A DNA stretch of 64,000 nucleotides, taken from Streptomyces sp. NBC_00250 (lineage in GTDB: Bacteria; Actinomycetota; Actinomycetes; Streptomycetales; Streptomycetaceae). The position numbers and the translations under genes are program-made. The notes under the pieces are model-generated. The model worked only from the letters and a program-made list of their open reading frames with translations, was not told where the DNA came from and ran no database searches. The stretch covers positions 4,589,501 to 4,653,500 of the forward strand of contig NZ_CP108088.1 in NCBI RefSeq assembly GCF_036192275.1. The letters run 5' to 3'. This document shows, piece by piece, positions 27,860-37,066 of this stretch. The stretch's first letter is position 1; the number at the start of each line of letters is the position of its first letter.

Positions 27860-28420
27860 ATGACCCGACCACAACCACCGGACGAACGCCGTACGGTGAA
27901 GATCTCGAAGTACCTCTCCAAGCATCTGCGCCACCAGCCCGAGCGCATCGGACTCGTCCTCGACGCGCAGGGCTGGACCGAGATCGACACGCTGCTCGAA
28001 GCCCTCGCGCGGAACGGCTTCCCGGTCACCCGCGAGGAACTCGACCACGTCGTCGCGACCAACGACAAGAAGCGCTTCGCGATCGAGGGCACCCGCATCC
28101 GCGCCAGTCAGGGCCACACCGTCGAGGTGGACCTGGACCTGCCGCCCGCCGAACCGCCCGCGTACCTCTACCACGGTACGGTCGCCGCCCTGCTTCCCGC
28201 GATCCGGGCTGAGGGACTGCGGCCCATGGCCCGCCACCATGTGCACCTCTCCCCCGACCGGGAGACCGCTACCCGCGTCGGCGCGCGTCGCGGACGGCCG
28301 GTCGTGCTCAGCGTGGACGCCGGCGCCATGCACCGCGCCGGACACGTCTTCCGTGTCAGCGCCAACGGGGTCTGGCTGGCGGACGCCGTCCCGCCCCGGT
28401 TCCTCCGCTTTCCCGGCTGA
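27860..28420 (+). CDS. kptA: RNA 2'-phosphotransferase (Tpt1/KptA family)
   Basis: A 186-residue enzyme of the family that removes a 2'-phosphate from RNA by transferring it to NAD, giving ADP-ribose 1'',2''-cyclic phosphate. The winged-helix start (VKISKYLSKHLRHQPE) with its conserved Arg-His, the HGT motif (YLYHGTVAAL), HHVHLSPD and the closing FRVSANGVWL are all present, so the Arg-His-Arg-Arg catalytic set looks intact. Bacteria lack the tRNA splicing pathway that needs it in yeast; its bacterial role is unsettled. ATG 27860 was chosen over upstream in-frame starts that would translate the low-GC gap. Confidence 0.92.
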   Translation: MTRPQPPDERRTVKISKYLSKHLRHQPERIGLVLDAQGWTEIDTLLEALARNGFPVTREELDHVVATNDKKRFAIEGTRIRASQGHTVEVDLDLPPAEPPAYLYHGTVAALLPAIRAEGLRPMARHHVHLSPDRETATRVGARRGRPVVLSVDAGAMHRAGHVFRVSANGVWLADAVPPRFLRFPG

Positions 28421-28435
28421 GGCATGATCGTCACC

Positions 28436-28888
28436 ATGCCTCACCCGCACCTGCCCAGTACCGAAGCGGCCGTCACCGCGATCCGCGGGTTCGCCCAGGA
28501 GTTCAACCTGGAGATGACGGTGACCGACGACATCGGCGCGGACCGGACGTCCCGGCGCACCTCCGCCGGCGCCTTCGCCGTCCTCGACCCGGACGGCTCG
28601 CTGCCGCACGAGGCCTATGTCGAACTGGGCGGATCGCCCCTGGTCACGGTTCAGATCTTCCCCGAGGACGACGCCAGGATCGTCGTGGACGGCATCGCCT
28701 TCGAGGACGTGCCCCGCGACGCCGTCCCCGCCTTCCTCCGCTCGGTGCACGGCGGCCTCGCCCATGTGAAGGGACGTTTCCTCCCGCCCGGCTGGTGGCT
28801 GGTCGTCCCGCTGCCCGGCGACGAGACGTACAAGGAGCTCGTCCCCGGCGCCTCGCTCACCCCCTGGATGAACCGCAACGTCCGCTGA
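28436..28888 (+). CDS. Conserved hypothetical protein, about 150 residues
   Basis: I do not recognise the family. It is a soluble acidic protein with a predicted alpha/beta mix (FNLEMTVTDDIGADRTSRRT, EAYVELGGSPLVTVQIFPED, GWWLVVPLPGDETYKELVPG) and no Cys motif or membrane segment. Codon use is like its neighbours, so it is a real gene. ATG 28436 is preceded by CATGAT eight bases upstream, a pattern that fits a leaderless start; ATG 28424 is the alternative. It sits 15 bases after kptA and 25 before the flavin oxidoreductase. Confidence 0.7.
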   Translation: MPHPHLPSTEAAVTAIRGFAQEFNLEMTVTDDIGADRTSRRTSAGAFAVLDPDGSLPHEAYVELGGSPLVTVQIFPEDDARIVVDGIAFEDVPRDAVPAFLRSVHGGLAHVKGRFLPPGWWLVVPLPGDETYKELVPGASLTPWMNRNVR

Positions 28889-28913
28889 TCCTCCCGCGCG
28901 TATCGTGGCAGTC

Positions 28914-29807
28914 ATGCGCTTGAGTACGGTGATCCTCCCCATCCACCGATGGAGCGAGGGGCAGAAGACCTGGCAGCGGGCCGAAGAACTCGGCTTCCAC
29001 GCCGCTTACACCTACGACCATCTGTCCTGGCGGACCTTCCGGGACGGCCCGTGGTTCGGGGCGCTGCCCACGCTCACCGCGGCGGCGACGGCCACCGAGC
29101 GGATCCGCCTCGGCACGCTCGTGACTTCGCCGAACTTCCGCCACCCGGTGACGCTCGCCAAGGAGCTGATGGCGCTCGACGACATCTCCGAGGGGCGGAT
29201 CACGCTCGGCATCGGCGCGGGCGGCAACGGCTTCGACGCCACCGCGCTCGGGCAGGAGCCGTGGACGCCGAAGGAGCGCGCGGACCGTTTCGGCGAGTTC
29301 GTGCCGCTGCTCGACCGGCTGCTCACCGAGGACGCGGTGACGGAGCGGGGCACGTTCTACTCGGCCGACGAGGCCCGGAACATCCCCGGCTGCGTGCAGC
29401 GCCCCCGGCTGCCGTTCGCGGTCGCGGCCACCGGTCCGCGCGGGCTGAAGCTGGCCGCGCGATACGGGCAGGCGTGGGTGACGACGGGCGACCCGAAGAT
29501 CTTCGAGGACGGCACCCCCGAGCAGTCCGTGGCGGCGCTGCGCGGCCAGATCGAGAAGCTCGGCAAGGCCTGCGCCGAGACCGGGCGCGACGTGGCCGAG
29601 CTCGACAAGGTCCTGCTGACGGGCTTCACCCCGGATCGCGGCCGACCGCTGGAGTCCGTGGACGCGTTCGTCGACTTCGCGGGGCGCCACCGCGAGCTGG
29701 GCTTCACCGAGATCGTCATCCACTGGCCGATCCCGGACTCGGACTTCGCCGCCGACCAGACGGTCTTCGAGCAGATCGCCACGGAGGCACTCGCTCAGCT
29801 GGGCTGA
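28914..29807 (+). CDS. LLM-class flavin-dependent oxidoreductase
   Basis: A 297-residue luciferase-like monooxygenase fold enzyme. The N-terminal TIM-barrel start (AEELGFHAAYTYDHLSW), RIRLGTLVTSPNFRHPVTLAKEL and GRITLGIGAGG match F420- or FMN-dependent members. In actinobacteria such enzymes often use F420, but the cofactor cannot be fixed from this sequence. Substrate unknown. The ATG at 28914 follows TATCGT by seven bases with no ribosome site, suggesting a leaderless mRNA. It converges on the DUF6083 gene across a tandem repeat. Confidence 0.88.
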   Translation: MRLSTVILPIHRWSEGQKTWQRAEELGFHAAYTYDHLSWRTFRDGPWFGALPTLTAAATATERIRLGTLVTSPNFRHPVTLAKELMALDDISEGRITLGIGAGGNGFDATALGQEPWTPKERADRFGEFVPLLDRLLTEDAVTERGTFYSADEARNIPGCVQRPRLPFAVAATGPRGLKLAARYGQAWVTTGDPKIFEDGTPEQSVAALRGQIEKLGKACAETGRDVAELDKVLLTGFTPDRGRPLESVDAFVDFAGRHRELGFTEIVIHWPIPDSDFAADQTVFEQIATEALAQLG

Positions 29808-29815
29808 CGACAGCG

Positions 29816-29936
29816 TCGGCGCCCGCGCGGTGGATCAGACGTCGGCGTCGGCCCGGTGGATCAGACGTCGGCGCCCGCCCGGTGCATCAGGCGTCGGCGT
29901 CGGCTACGGGCCCCGAGGCACTCGCCCGGTGGATCA
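29816..29936. repeat. 26-bp repeat carrying the DUF6083 stop codon
   Basis: On the minus strand TGATCCACCGGGC occurs at the real stop (29934-29936) and again at 29861-29863 and 29835-29837, with a one-base variant at 29887-29889. Spacings from right to left are 47, 26 and 26. Between the stop copies runs a GACGTCGGCG-type filler. The array fills the gap between two converging genes. Confidence 0.85.
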
Positions 29937-30590
29937 CGCGATCCGCCGGGCGTGGCCCCGCCACAGGGCCAGCAGGGCGGGGGAGCCGACCGGTTCCGGA
30001 CCCGCCGCGCAGACGTCGAAGTGGCTGACCCGGCAGGTGTCGGACGGCACCGCGGAGCCCAGGTTGACCGCTGTTCCGTCGCCCGCGACCCGCCAGCGGC
30101 TGCCCGCCGGGACCGCGGTGGTCGCCAGCTCCCCGGGCTCGATCATGATCCAGCGGCCACGCACCGTACGGTGCCACTCGGCGCGCGCCCCGCACCGACG
30201 GCAGACCGCGGCGGCCGACCGCGCCGCCCCCGGCACACCACCCCCGGATCGGGGCTCGGGCACGGCCACGCTCCCGGTCCGCGAAGGGCCGGAGCCCTGC
30301 GGCCGGACATCCCGTATCGCTTCGCCGAGCCGGACATCCCACGCCTCGTCCCCCAGCCGCGCGTCGCGCACGCCGCCACCGCTGAAACCGCCACCCCCGC
30401 CGCGCACCGCGAACGACGCGGCGTCGACCAGGCCCGCCAGTACGTCACCCACCAGCACCGGGTCCCGCGCGGGGTGCGCCGATCCCGCCCCCTCGCACTC
30501 CGAGCAGAGGGCCATGCCGAGGCTCGGGACCCACGTCCCGTACGGCGCACCGCAGGAGTCGCACTCGCCCTTTCGCCGGCCCGAGCCCAT
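29934..30590 (-). CDS. DUF6083 zinc-ribbon protein
   Basis: A 218-residue Streptomyces protein of the DUF6083 type. An N-terminal zinc ribbon (CDSCGAPYGT, then LCSECEGA) and a second half-site (VCRRCGARAEWHRTVRGRW) flank a low-complexity Gly-rich middle (about 60-120). The DUF6083 core follows: RGRWIMIEPGE, GSRWRVAGDGTAVNLG and DTCRVSHFDVC. The function is unknown; paired Cys clusters and a compact C-terminal domain suggest zinc-dependent nucleic-acid or protein binding. It stands alone, divergent from the HAD gene. Confidence 0.78.
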   Translation of the reverse strand: MGSGRRKGECDSCGAPYGTWVPSLGMALCSECEGAGSAHPARDPVLVGDVLAGLVDAASFAVRGGGGGFSGGGVRDARLGDEAWDVRLGEAIRDVRPQGSGPSRTGSVAVPEPRSGGGVPGAARSAAAVCRRCGARAEWHRTVRGRWIMIEPGELATTAVPAGSRWRVAGDGTAVNLGSAVPSDTCRVSHFDVCAAGPEPVGSPALLALWRGHARRIA

Positions 30591-30786
30591 TCCCCGCCCC
30601 CTTGAGACGACATCAGCTCTCAGGGATCTTCCCCGTCACTCCGAAAACGAACGGACGTTTACGGCCACGTCGGGGCGTAAACACCCGGCCGCCCCCGCTC
30701 GGCACCACCGGCGCCCGGCATGAAACCGGCCACTCATATGTGCGGCTCCCCGCACGCCCGTGCGTCCGGTGCGGAAGAATGGTGCG

Positions 30787-31647
30787 GTGACCTCTCCCCG
30801 CTCCCCGCGCACGCCCGCCCCGACGGCCCGGCTGATCGCCACCGACCTCGACGGCACGCTGCTGCGCGACGACAAGTCCGTCTCTCCGCGCACGGTCGCC
30901 GCCCTCGCCGCGGCCGAGCAGGCCGGGATCGAGGTCTTCTTCGTCACCGGCCGCCCGGCCCGCTGGATGGATGTCGTCAGCGACCACGTCCACGGCCACG
31001 GCCTGGCGATCTGCGCCAACGGCGCCGCCGTCGTCGACCTCCACTCCGGAGGCACCTTCCTGGAGGTGCGGCCGCTGGAGCGGCCGGTCGCCCTCGACGT
31101 CGTCCGGGCCCTGCGCGCCGCCGCGCCCGGGACCTCCTTCGCGGTCGAGCTCACCACCGGCATCCACTACGAGCCCCAGTACCCGCCGTTCTTCCTCGAC
31201 CCCGGCGCGACCGTCGCCACCGCCGAGAAGCTCCTCTTCGAGGAGGTGCCCGGCGCCGCGGCCCCGGTACTGAAGCTGCTCGCCCAGCACCCGGAGCTCG
31301 ACCCCGACGCGTTCCTGGCGGTGGCCAAGGAGGCCGCCGGGGACCGGGCCTCGTTCACCCGGTCCAGCCCCACCGCCCTCATCGAGATCAGCGCGCTCGG
31401 GGTCTCCAAGGCATCCACCCTGGCCCGGTGCTGCGCCGAGCGCGGCATCACGGCCGAGGAGGTCGTCGCCTTCGGCGACATGCCCAACGACATCGAGATG
31501 CTGAGCTGGGCGGGCCGTTCGTACGCGATGGACAACGCCCACCCCGACGTGATCGCCGCCGCCTCCGGCCGTACCGTCGGCAACAACGAGGACGGGGTGG
31601 CCGTCGTCATCGAGCAGCTGGTCGCCGAGGTGGCCGCCGCGGGCTAG
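30787..31647 (+). CDS. HAD-family (Cof-like) phosphatase
   Basis: A 286-residue class IIB HAD hydrolase, paralogous to the one at 14801. Motif I is [15 protein letters not shown], motif II lies in FFVTGRPARW, the Lys in GVSKASTLAR and motif IV in [11 protein letters not shown]. The N-terminus has a Pro/Ser-rich tail of about 15 residues. The GTG at 30787 was chosen as the last start before the conserved domain. It ends 22 bases from the converging kinase gene, with no terminator hairpin between them. Confidence 0.88.
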   Translation: MTSPRSPRTPAPTARLIATDLDGTLLRDDKSVSPRTVAALAAAEQAGIEVFFVTGRPARWMDVVSDHVHGHGLAICANGAAVVDLHSGGTFLEVRPLERPVALDVVRALRAAAPGTSFAVELTTGIHYEPQYPPFFLDPGATVATAEKLLFEEVPGAAAPVLKLLAQHPELDPDAFLAVAKEAAGDRASFTRSSPTALIEISALGVSKASTLARCCAERGITAEEVVAFGDMPNDIEMLSWAGRSYAMDNAHPDVIAAASGRTVGNNEDGVAVVIEQLVAEVAAAG

Positions 31648-31669
31648 TCCTGGGCGGGGCGCAGCGGGC

Positions 31670-33382
31670 CTACAACGGGGCCTCCCACACCACCGTCGTA
31701 CCGCCGCCGTCCTCCCCGATGCCGGGCCCGCACCAGCTCGCGCCGCCCAGCGACTCGGCCCGACGCGCCAGGTTGCGCAGGCCGCTGCGCCGGCCGCCCG
31801 CCGGAAGGCCGATGCCGTCGTCGGCGACCTCCAGGCGCACCCCGGAGGAGCCGTCGGGCAGGGTGACGCCGGCGTCGACGACCACCTCGATCCGGCTCGC
31901 CTCCGCGTGCCGGAAGGCGTTGGACAGCGCCTCGCGCAGGGCGGCGATGAGGTTCTTCCCGGTGAGTTCGCCGACCGTCACGTCGATCGCGCCGAGGAAG
32001 CGGTGGGCGGGCTTGAAGCCGAGCGGCACGGCCGCCATGTTGATCTCCCGCAGCACGCGGGTCCGCAGCCCCGACGGAGCCTCGGCGGGCCCCTGCTGGA
32101 GCGCGAAGATCGCCGTACGGATCTCCTGGATGGTCACGTCCAGCTCGTCCACGGCCTTGCCGACGCCCTCGCGCACGGCCGGCACGATCGACCTGCGCTG
32201 GGCGCTCTCCAGCATCATGCCGGTGGCGAAGAGCCGCTGGATGACGAGATCGTGCAGGTCACGGGCGATCCGGTCGCGGTCCTCGTACACGGCCAGGCGC
32301 TCCCGGTCCCGCTGCGCGTCGGCCATCATCAGCGCCAGCGCGGCCTGCGAGGCGAACTGCGTGGCGAGCGTCCGCTCCATCTCGGTGAACTGGCGCCCAC
32401 CCCGCACCCGGGGCGTGGCGAGCGCACCGAGCACCCGGCCGCCGCTCTGCAGCGGCAGCATCATGCTCGGCCCGTACGGCGAGGTCAGCCGGCTGATCAT
32501 GCGCGGGTCGGTCGAGGCGTCCGCGACGAATACCGCCTCGCCGTCCAGGAGCCGCCGCACCACGGCGCTCTCGGGCGGGATCACCACGCCGAGCGACTTC
32601 GTGGGCCGGGGCGAGGAGACGGCGACGATCTCAAGGCCGCCGTCCTCGGCGGGCAGCAGCACGATCCCCGCGTCGGCGTCGGCGAGACGCCGGGCCTGTT
32701 CGGCGACGACCGTGAGGGCGTCGTCCGCGTCTCCGCCGGAGAGCAGCGCGGTCGTGACGGCGACGGAGCCGTCGATCCAGCGCTCGCGCTGCCGAGCGGC
32801 CTCGTACAGGCGGGCGTTGCCGATGGCGATGCCCGCCTCGGTGGCGAGCACCCGGACCATGTGCACGTCGTAGTCGTTGAATTCGCCTCCGCCGCGCTTC
32901 TCCGCGAGGTAGAGATTGCCGAAGATCTCGCCCTGGACCCGGATGGGGACGCCGAGGAAGGTCCGCATCGGGGGATGTCCCGGCGGGAAGCCCGCCGCGC
33001 GCGGATCGGCGGAGAGGTCGGCGAGCCGGATCGTCTGGGGGTCGCGGATCAGTGCGCCGAGCAGCCCGGCGTGCCCGTCGGGCCGGTGCCCGATCGTGCG
33101 GGCCACGTCGTCGCCGACGCCGAAGGTGACGAAGTCGGACAGGCCCTTGCCCTCCTCGTCCACGACACCGATCGCGGCGTAGCGGGCGTCGGCGAGTTCG
33201 GCGGCGGTCTCGCAGATGCGGTCGAGGGTGGAGTGGAGTTCGAGCCCGGTGCCCACCGAACGCATGGCTTCCAGGAGCTGTGGCACGCGGGCGGTGAGCT
33301 CCGTGGACAGCCCCTGGAGGCTGCGGGTGGCCTGCGTGGCGGCTTCCAGGGGGTCCGAGGCATCGGACGCTGCGGCGGTCAT
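31670..33382 (-). CDS. DevS-like GAF sensor histidine kinase
   Basis: A 570-residue kinase with two GAF domains (about 35-190 and 215-365) and a HisKA_3/HATPase core. The phospho-accepting His is in DRIARDLHDLVIQRLFATG, the N box in LREALSNAFRHAEA and the G1 box in VADDGIGLP. The layout and the kinase core match mycobacterial DevS/DosT. The first GAF contains GFPPGHPPMRTFLGVPI, the region holding the haem-ligating His in DevS, so haem binding is plausible but inferred. It has no membrane segment and no response regulator beside it. It follows cydCD by 20 bases on the same strand, so it is probably transcribed with the cyd genes and may sense oxygen, nitric oxide or redox state. Confidence 0.88.
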   Translation of the reverse strand: MTAAASDASDPLEAATQATRSLQGLSTELTARVPQLLEAMRSVGTGLELHSTLDRICETAAELADARYAAIGVVDEEGKGLSDFVTFGVGDDVARTIGHRPDGHAGLLGALIRDPQTIRLADLSADPRAAGFPPGHPPMRTFLGVPIRVQGEIFGNLYLAEKRGGGEFNDYDVHMVRVLATEAGIAIGNARLYEAARQRERWIDGSVAVTTALLSGGDADDALTVVAEQARRLADADAGIVLLPAEDGGLEIVAVSSPRPTKSLGVVIPPESAVVRRLLDGEAVFVADASTDPRMISRLTSPYGPSMMLPLQSGGRVLGALATPRVRGGRQFTEMERTLATQFASQAALALMMADAQRDRERLAVYEDRDRIARDLHDLVIQRLFATGMMLESAQRRSIVPAVREGVGKAVDELDVTIQEIRTAIFALQQGPAEAPSGLRTRVLREINMAAVPLGFKPAHRFLGAIDVTVGELTGKNLIAALREALSNAFRHAEASRIEVVVDAGVTLPDGSSGVRLEVADDGIGLPAGGRRSGLRNLARRAESLGGASWCGPGIGEDGGGTTVVWEAPL

Positions 33383-33402
33383 GGGCTTGAGCCTAGTAAG
33401 TC

Positions 33403-36400
33403 CTATTTGGCGAGAAAAGTCGGCCGGTCCTTGCCCTCGTGGACCGTGGTGCCGGTCGTCGTCTCCGCCGCCGCGCCGGCAGCCAGCAGATCGGTCTGAC
33501 GCTCCTGCTCCAGCATCCGGCGCAGGGGACCGTCCGCGACGGCGAGCTCCGCGTACGGACCGCGCTGCACGGTCCTGCCCTCGTCCAGGACCAGCACCTC
33601 GTCGACCGCGTCGAGTCCGTGCAGCCGGTGGGTGATGAGGACGGTCGTACGGCCTTCGGTGGCGCGGAGCAGATCGTCGGTGAGCGCGTCGGCGGTGGCC
33701 AGGTCCAGATGCTCGGCGGGCTCGTCGAGGACGAGGACGGGGAAGTCGGCGAGCAGCGCGCGGGCGAGCGCCAGGCGTTGCCGCTGACCGCCGGAGAGCC
33801 GGGAGCCGTGCTCGCCCACGAGGGTGTCGAGCCCGTCCGGCAGCCCGTCCACCCAGTCGAGGAGCCGGGCCCGGCGCAGCGCCTCGCGCAGCTCCTCGTC
33901 GCTCGCGCCGGTGCGGGCGAGCCGCAGGTTCTCGCGGACGGAGCTGTCGAAGAGGTGGGCGTCCTGAGCGCAGAGGCCGACGAGCCGCCGTACCGCGTCG
34001 CCGTCGAGTTCCCAGGCGGGCACCCCGCCGATCCGGTACATGCCGTACTCGACGTCCAGGAACCGCAGCAGCACCTGGGCGAGCGTGGTCTTGCCGGATC
34101 CCGAGGCGCCGACGACGGCGACCCTGCGCCCGGCCTCCAGGGTGAGCCGGAAGTCGGCGAGCGCCTCCCGGTCCTGCCCGGCGTGCCGGGCGGAGAGCCC
34201 GGAAAGCTCCAGCGGGAACGGGCTCGCCGGGGGAGTCTCGGGCCGGTCCGGCTCGTGGACGGGGACGGGGGCGTCGAGCACTTCGAAGACCCGCTCGGCG
34301 CTGTGCTTGACGCGCTGCCGGTACTGGACGGCCAGCGGAAGCCCGGTGACGGCCTCGAACGCGGCGAGCGGCGTGAGGACGACCACGGCGAGGGCCACCC
34401 CGTCGAGCCGGCCGGCCGCCACGGCCTGGACGCCGACGACCGCGGCGGCCGCGACCGTCAGGCCGCAGACCAGGGCGGAGAGACCGGCGCCGAGCGCGGC
34501 GGCCGCGGCCTGCCGGGAGGCGATGTCGGTGAGGGTACGGTCGGCGGCCCGCGTCCGTTCGAGCCGGCCCCGCAGGGCGCCGGCCACGGTCAGCTCGGCG
34601 CAGCCGCGCAGCAGATCGGCCACGGCGGTCGCCAGGGCTCCGCGAGCGGGGGCGAGCCGCCGTTCGGCACGGCGGGCGAGCGCGCCACCGACGGCCGGTA
34701 CGAGGACGCCCGCGACGAGCAGGCCCACGGCGAGGACGGCGCCGGCCTCGGGCAGCAGCCAGGCGGTGAATCCGGCGGAGGCGACTCCCACGACGAGTGC
34801 GGCGCCCGCCGGGAGCAGCCAACGGAGCCAGTAGCCCTGGAGCGCGTCGACGTCCTGGACGAGCCGGGAGAGCAGGTCCCCGCGGCGGGTGCGGCGCAGC
34901 CCGGCGGGGGCGATCCGCTCCAGGCGCCGGTAGACGGAGACCCGGAGTTCGGCGAGCATCCGCAGCACGGCGTCGTGCGAGACGAGCCGCTCGGCGTACC
35001 GGAAGACGGCCCGCCCGATCCCGAAGGCGCGCGTGGCGGTGACGGCCACCATCAGGTAGAGCACGGGCGGCTGTTCGGAAGCACGCGAGATGAGCCACCC
35101 GGACACGGCCATGAGCCCGACGGCGGAACCAAGGGCGAGGCTCCCGAGCAACAGCGCGAGCGCCATCCGCCCCTTGAGCTCACCGGCCATCCCCCGCACC
35201 CGCGCCAGAACGGACCGCCGGGGTGTGGGCAGCTGTTCCGCGGAGGGTGGAACGGGTGGGCCCACCCTCACAGCAGCGCCGCCCTCCCACGCCGCACCCG
35301 CACCCGCACCCGCACCACCGGTGCTCGCGCTTTCCGCGCCCCCGCCCGCAACCGCAACCGCAACCGCGTCAGCGTCAGCGTCCGCAGCACCCGACCCGCC
35401 CGCGCCGACCCGCACCACCCGGTCCGCCACCGCGAGCAACGCCGGCCGGTGCGCCACCAGAAGCACCGTCCGCCCAGCCGCCAGTCGACGGACCGCGTCG
35501 ACGACACCCGCCTCGGTCTCACCGTCGAGCGCCGCCGTCGGCTCGTCGAGCAACAGCAGCGGACGGTCGGCGAGGAAGCCCCGGGCGAGCGCGAGGCGTT
35601 GCCGCTGCCCCGCCGAGAGTCCGGCGCCGTCCTCGCCGAGCGGGGTGTCGAGCCCTTGCGGCAGCCCCGCGACGAACCCGTCCGCCCCGGCGTCCCGCAG
35701 GGCCTCCCGTACCGCCTCGTCGGAGGCGTCCGGGCGGGCGAGGCGGACGTTCTCGGCGACCGTCCCCGCGAAGAGATACGGCCGCTGCGGCACCCACGCG
35801 ATCCGCGACCGCCAGGCCTCCAGGTCGAGTGAGGCGAGCGGCTCTCCCCCGACGCGCACGGAACCGCCCTCCTCCGGCACGGCGAACCCGAGGACGACAT
35901 CGAGCAGCGTCGACTTCCCGGCCCCGCTCGGCCCGATCAGGGCCACCGTCTCTCCGGGCTCGACCGTCAGGGACATCGCGTCGAGCGAGGGCTCGGCCCG
36001 ACCGGCATGACGTACGGTCACGCCTTCCAGCTCAAGCCGCACGGAGCCGGGGACGCCGGCACCCGCGCCGCCCCCGTCCCGTACCGGCTCCTCCAGGACG
36101 TCGAAGATCTCCTCCGCCGCCGCGAGCCCCTCCGCCGCCGCGTGGAACTGCGCGCCGACCTGCCGCAGCGGCAGATACGCCTCGGGCGCCAGGATCAGGA
36201 TGACGAGACCGGTGTACAGATCGAGTTCGCCGTGGACGAGCCGCATGCCGATGGTCACGGCGACGAGCGCGACCGACAGGGTGGCAAGGAGTTCCAGCGC
36301 GAAGGAGGAGAGGAAGGCGATCCGCAGGGTGCGCATCGTCGCCCGGCGGTACTCCGAGGTGATCGCGCGGATCGACTCGGCCTGGGCCTTCGCCCGGCCG

Positions 36401-37047
36401 AAGATCTTGAGGGTGGGAAGCCCGGCCACGACGTCCAGGAAGTGTCCGGAGAGCCGGGAGAGCAGCTTCCACTGCCGGTCCATCCGGGCCTGGGTGTACC
36501 AGCCGATGAGGATCATGAAGACCGGGATGAGCGGCAGGGTGACGACGATGATCGCCGCCGAGACCCAGTCCTCGGTGACGATCCGGGCCAGAACGGCCAC
36601 CGGCACGACCACCGCGAGGCCGAGCTGGGGCAGATAGCGCGCGAAGTAGTCGTCGAGCGCGTCCACACCTCGCGTGGCGAGGGCGATCAGCGACCCGGCC
36701 TTCTGGCCGCTCAGCCAGCCCGGTCCGAGCGCGGCCGCCCGGTCGAGAAGGCGGCCGCGGAGTTCGGACTTGACCGCCGCGCTCGCCCGGTGGGCGGCGA
36801 GCTCGGTCAGCCAGGAGACCAGGCCCCGTGCCGCCGCGATGCCCGCGAGCAGCACCAGGGGGGTGGTCAGGGCGGAAACCGACTGACCCTTCTGGAAGGA
36901 CCCCACCACGATCTCGGCGATGAGCATCGCCTGGGCGATGACCAGCGCCGCCCCGACGAGGCCGAGCGCGACCACCGCGATCAGAAAGACACGGGTGGCC
37001 CTGGCGTACCGGAGCAGGCGCGGATCGATCGGTTTCACGTGAAACAT
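33403..37047 (-). CDS. cydCD: CydD-CydC fused ABC transporter
   Basis: A fused heterodimer of about 1214 residues needed to assemble cytochrome bd (thiol export in E. coli CydDC). Each half has about six helices and an ATPase domain. The first half has Walker A LIGPSGAGKST, signature LSAGQRQRLALA and LLLLDEPTAALDG. The second has VVGASGSGKTT, LSGGQRQRLALA and VLVLDEPAEHLD. A Gly/Ala-rich linker of about 60 residues (around 560-620) joins them. The ATG at 37047 overlaps a perfect parS site and reads MFHVKP; GTG 37038 is an alternative start with AGGGAG ten bases upstream. It is third in the operon cydA-cydB-cydCD-kinase. Confidence 0.94.
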   Translation of the reverse strand: MFHVKPIDPRLLRYARATRVFLIAVVALGLVGAALVIAQAMLIAEIVVGSFQKGQSVSALTTPLVLLAGIAAARGLVSWLTELAAHRASAAVKSELRGRLLDRAAALGPGWLSGQKAGSLIALATRGVDALDDYFARYLPQLGLAVVVPVAVLARIVTEDWVSAAIIVVTLPLIPVFMILIGWYTQARMDRQWKLLSRLSGHFLDVVAGLPTLKIFGRAKAQAESIRAITSEYRRATMRTLRIAFLSSFALELLATLSVALVAVTIGMRLVHGELDLYTGLVILILAPEAYLPLRQVGAQFHAAAEGLAAAEEIFDVLEEPVRDGGGAGAGVPGSVRLELEGVTVRHAGRAEPSLDAMSLTVEPGETVALIGPSGAGKSTLLDVVLGFAVPEEGGSVRVGGEPLASLDLEAWRSRIAWVPQRPYLFAGTVAENVRLARPDASDEAVREALRDAGADGFVAGLPQGLDTPLGEDGAGLSAGQRQRLALARGFLADRPLLLLDEPTAALDGETEAGVVDAVRRLAAGRTVLLVAHRPALLAVADRVVRVGAGGSGAADADADAVAVAVAGGGAESASTGGAGAGAGAAWEGGAAVRVGPPVPPSAEQLPTPRRSVLARVRGMAGELKGRMALALLLGSLALGSAVGLMAVSGWLISRASEQPPVLYLMVAVTATRAFGIGRAVFRYAERLVSHDAVLRMLAELRVSVYRRLERIAPAGLRRTRRGDLLSRLVQDVDALQGYWLRWLLPAGAALVVGVASAGFTAWLLPEAGAVLAVGLLVAGVLVPAVGGALARRAERRLAPARGALATAVADLLRGCAELTVAGALRGRLERTRAADRTLTDIASRQAAAAALGAGLSALVCGLTVAAAAVVGVQAVAAGRLDGVALAVVVLTPLAAFEAVTGLPLAVQYRQRVKHSAERVFEVLDAPVPVHEPDRPETPPASPFPLELSGLSARHAGQDREALADFRLTLEAGRRVAVVGASGSGKTTLAQVLLRFLDVEYGMYRIGGVPAWELDGDAVRRLVGLCAQDAHLFDSSVRENLRLARTGASDEELREALRRARLLDWVDGLPDGLDTLVGEHGSRLSGGQRQRLALARALLADFPVLVLDEPAEHLDLATADALTDDLLRATEGRTTVLITHRLHGLDAVDEVLVLDEGRTVQRGPYAELAVADGPLRRMLEQERQTDLLAAGAAAETTTGTTVHEGKDRPTFLAK
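37032..37045. other. parS site (ParB-binding) over cydCD start
   Basis: GTTTCACGTGAAAC is a perfect 14-base palindrome identical to the Streptomyces parS consensus. On the minus strand it covers most of the first five codons of cydCD. Confidence 0.9.
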
Positions 37048-37066
37048 GCTCCCTGGGAAGGGCCGG

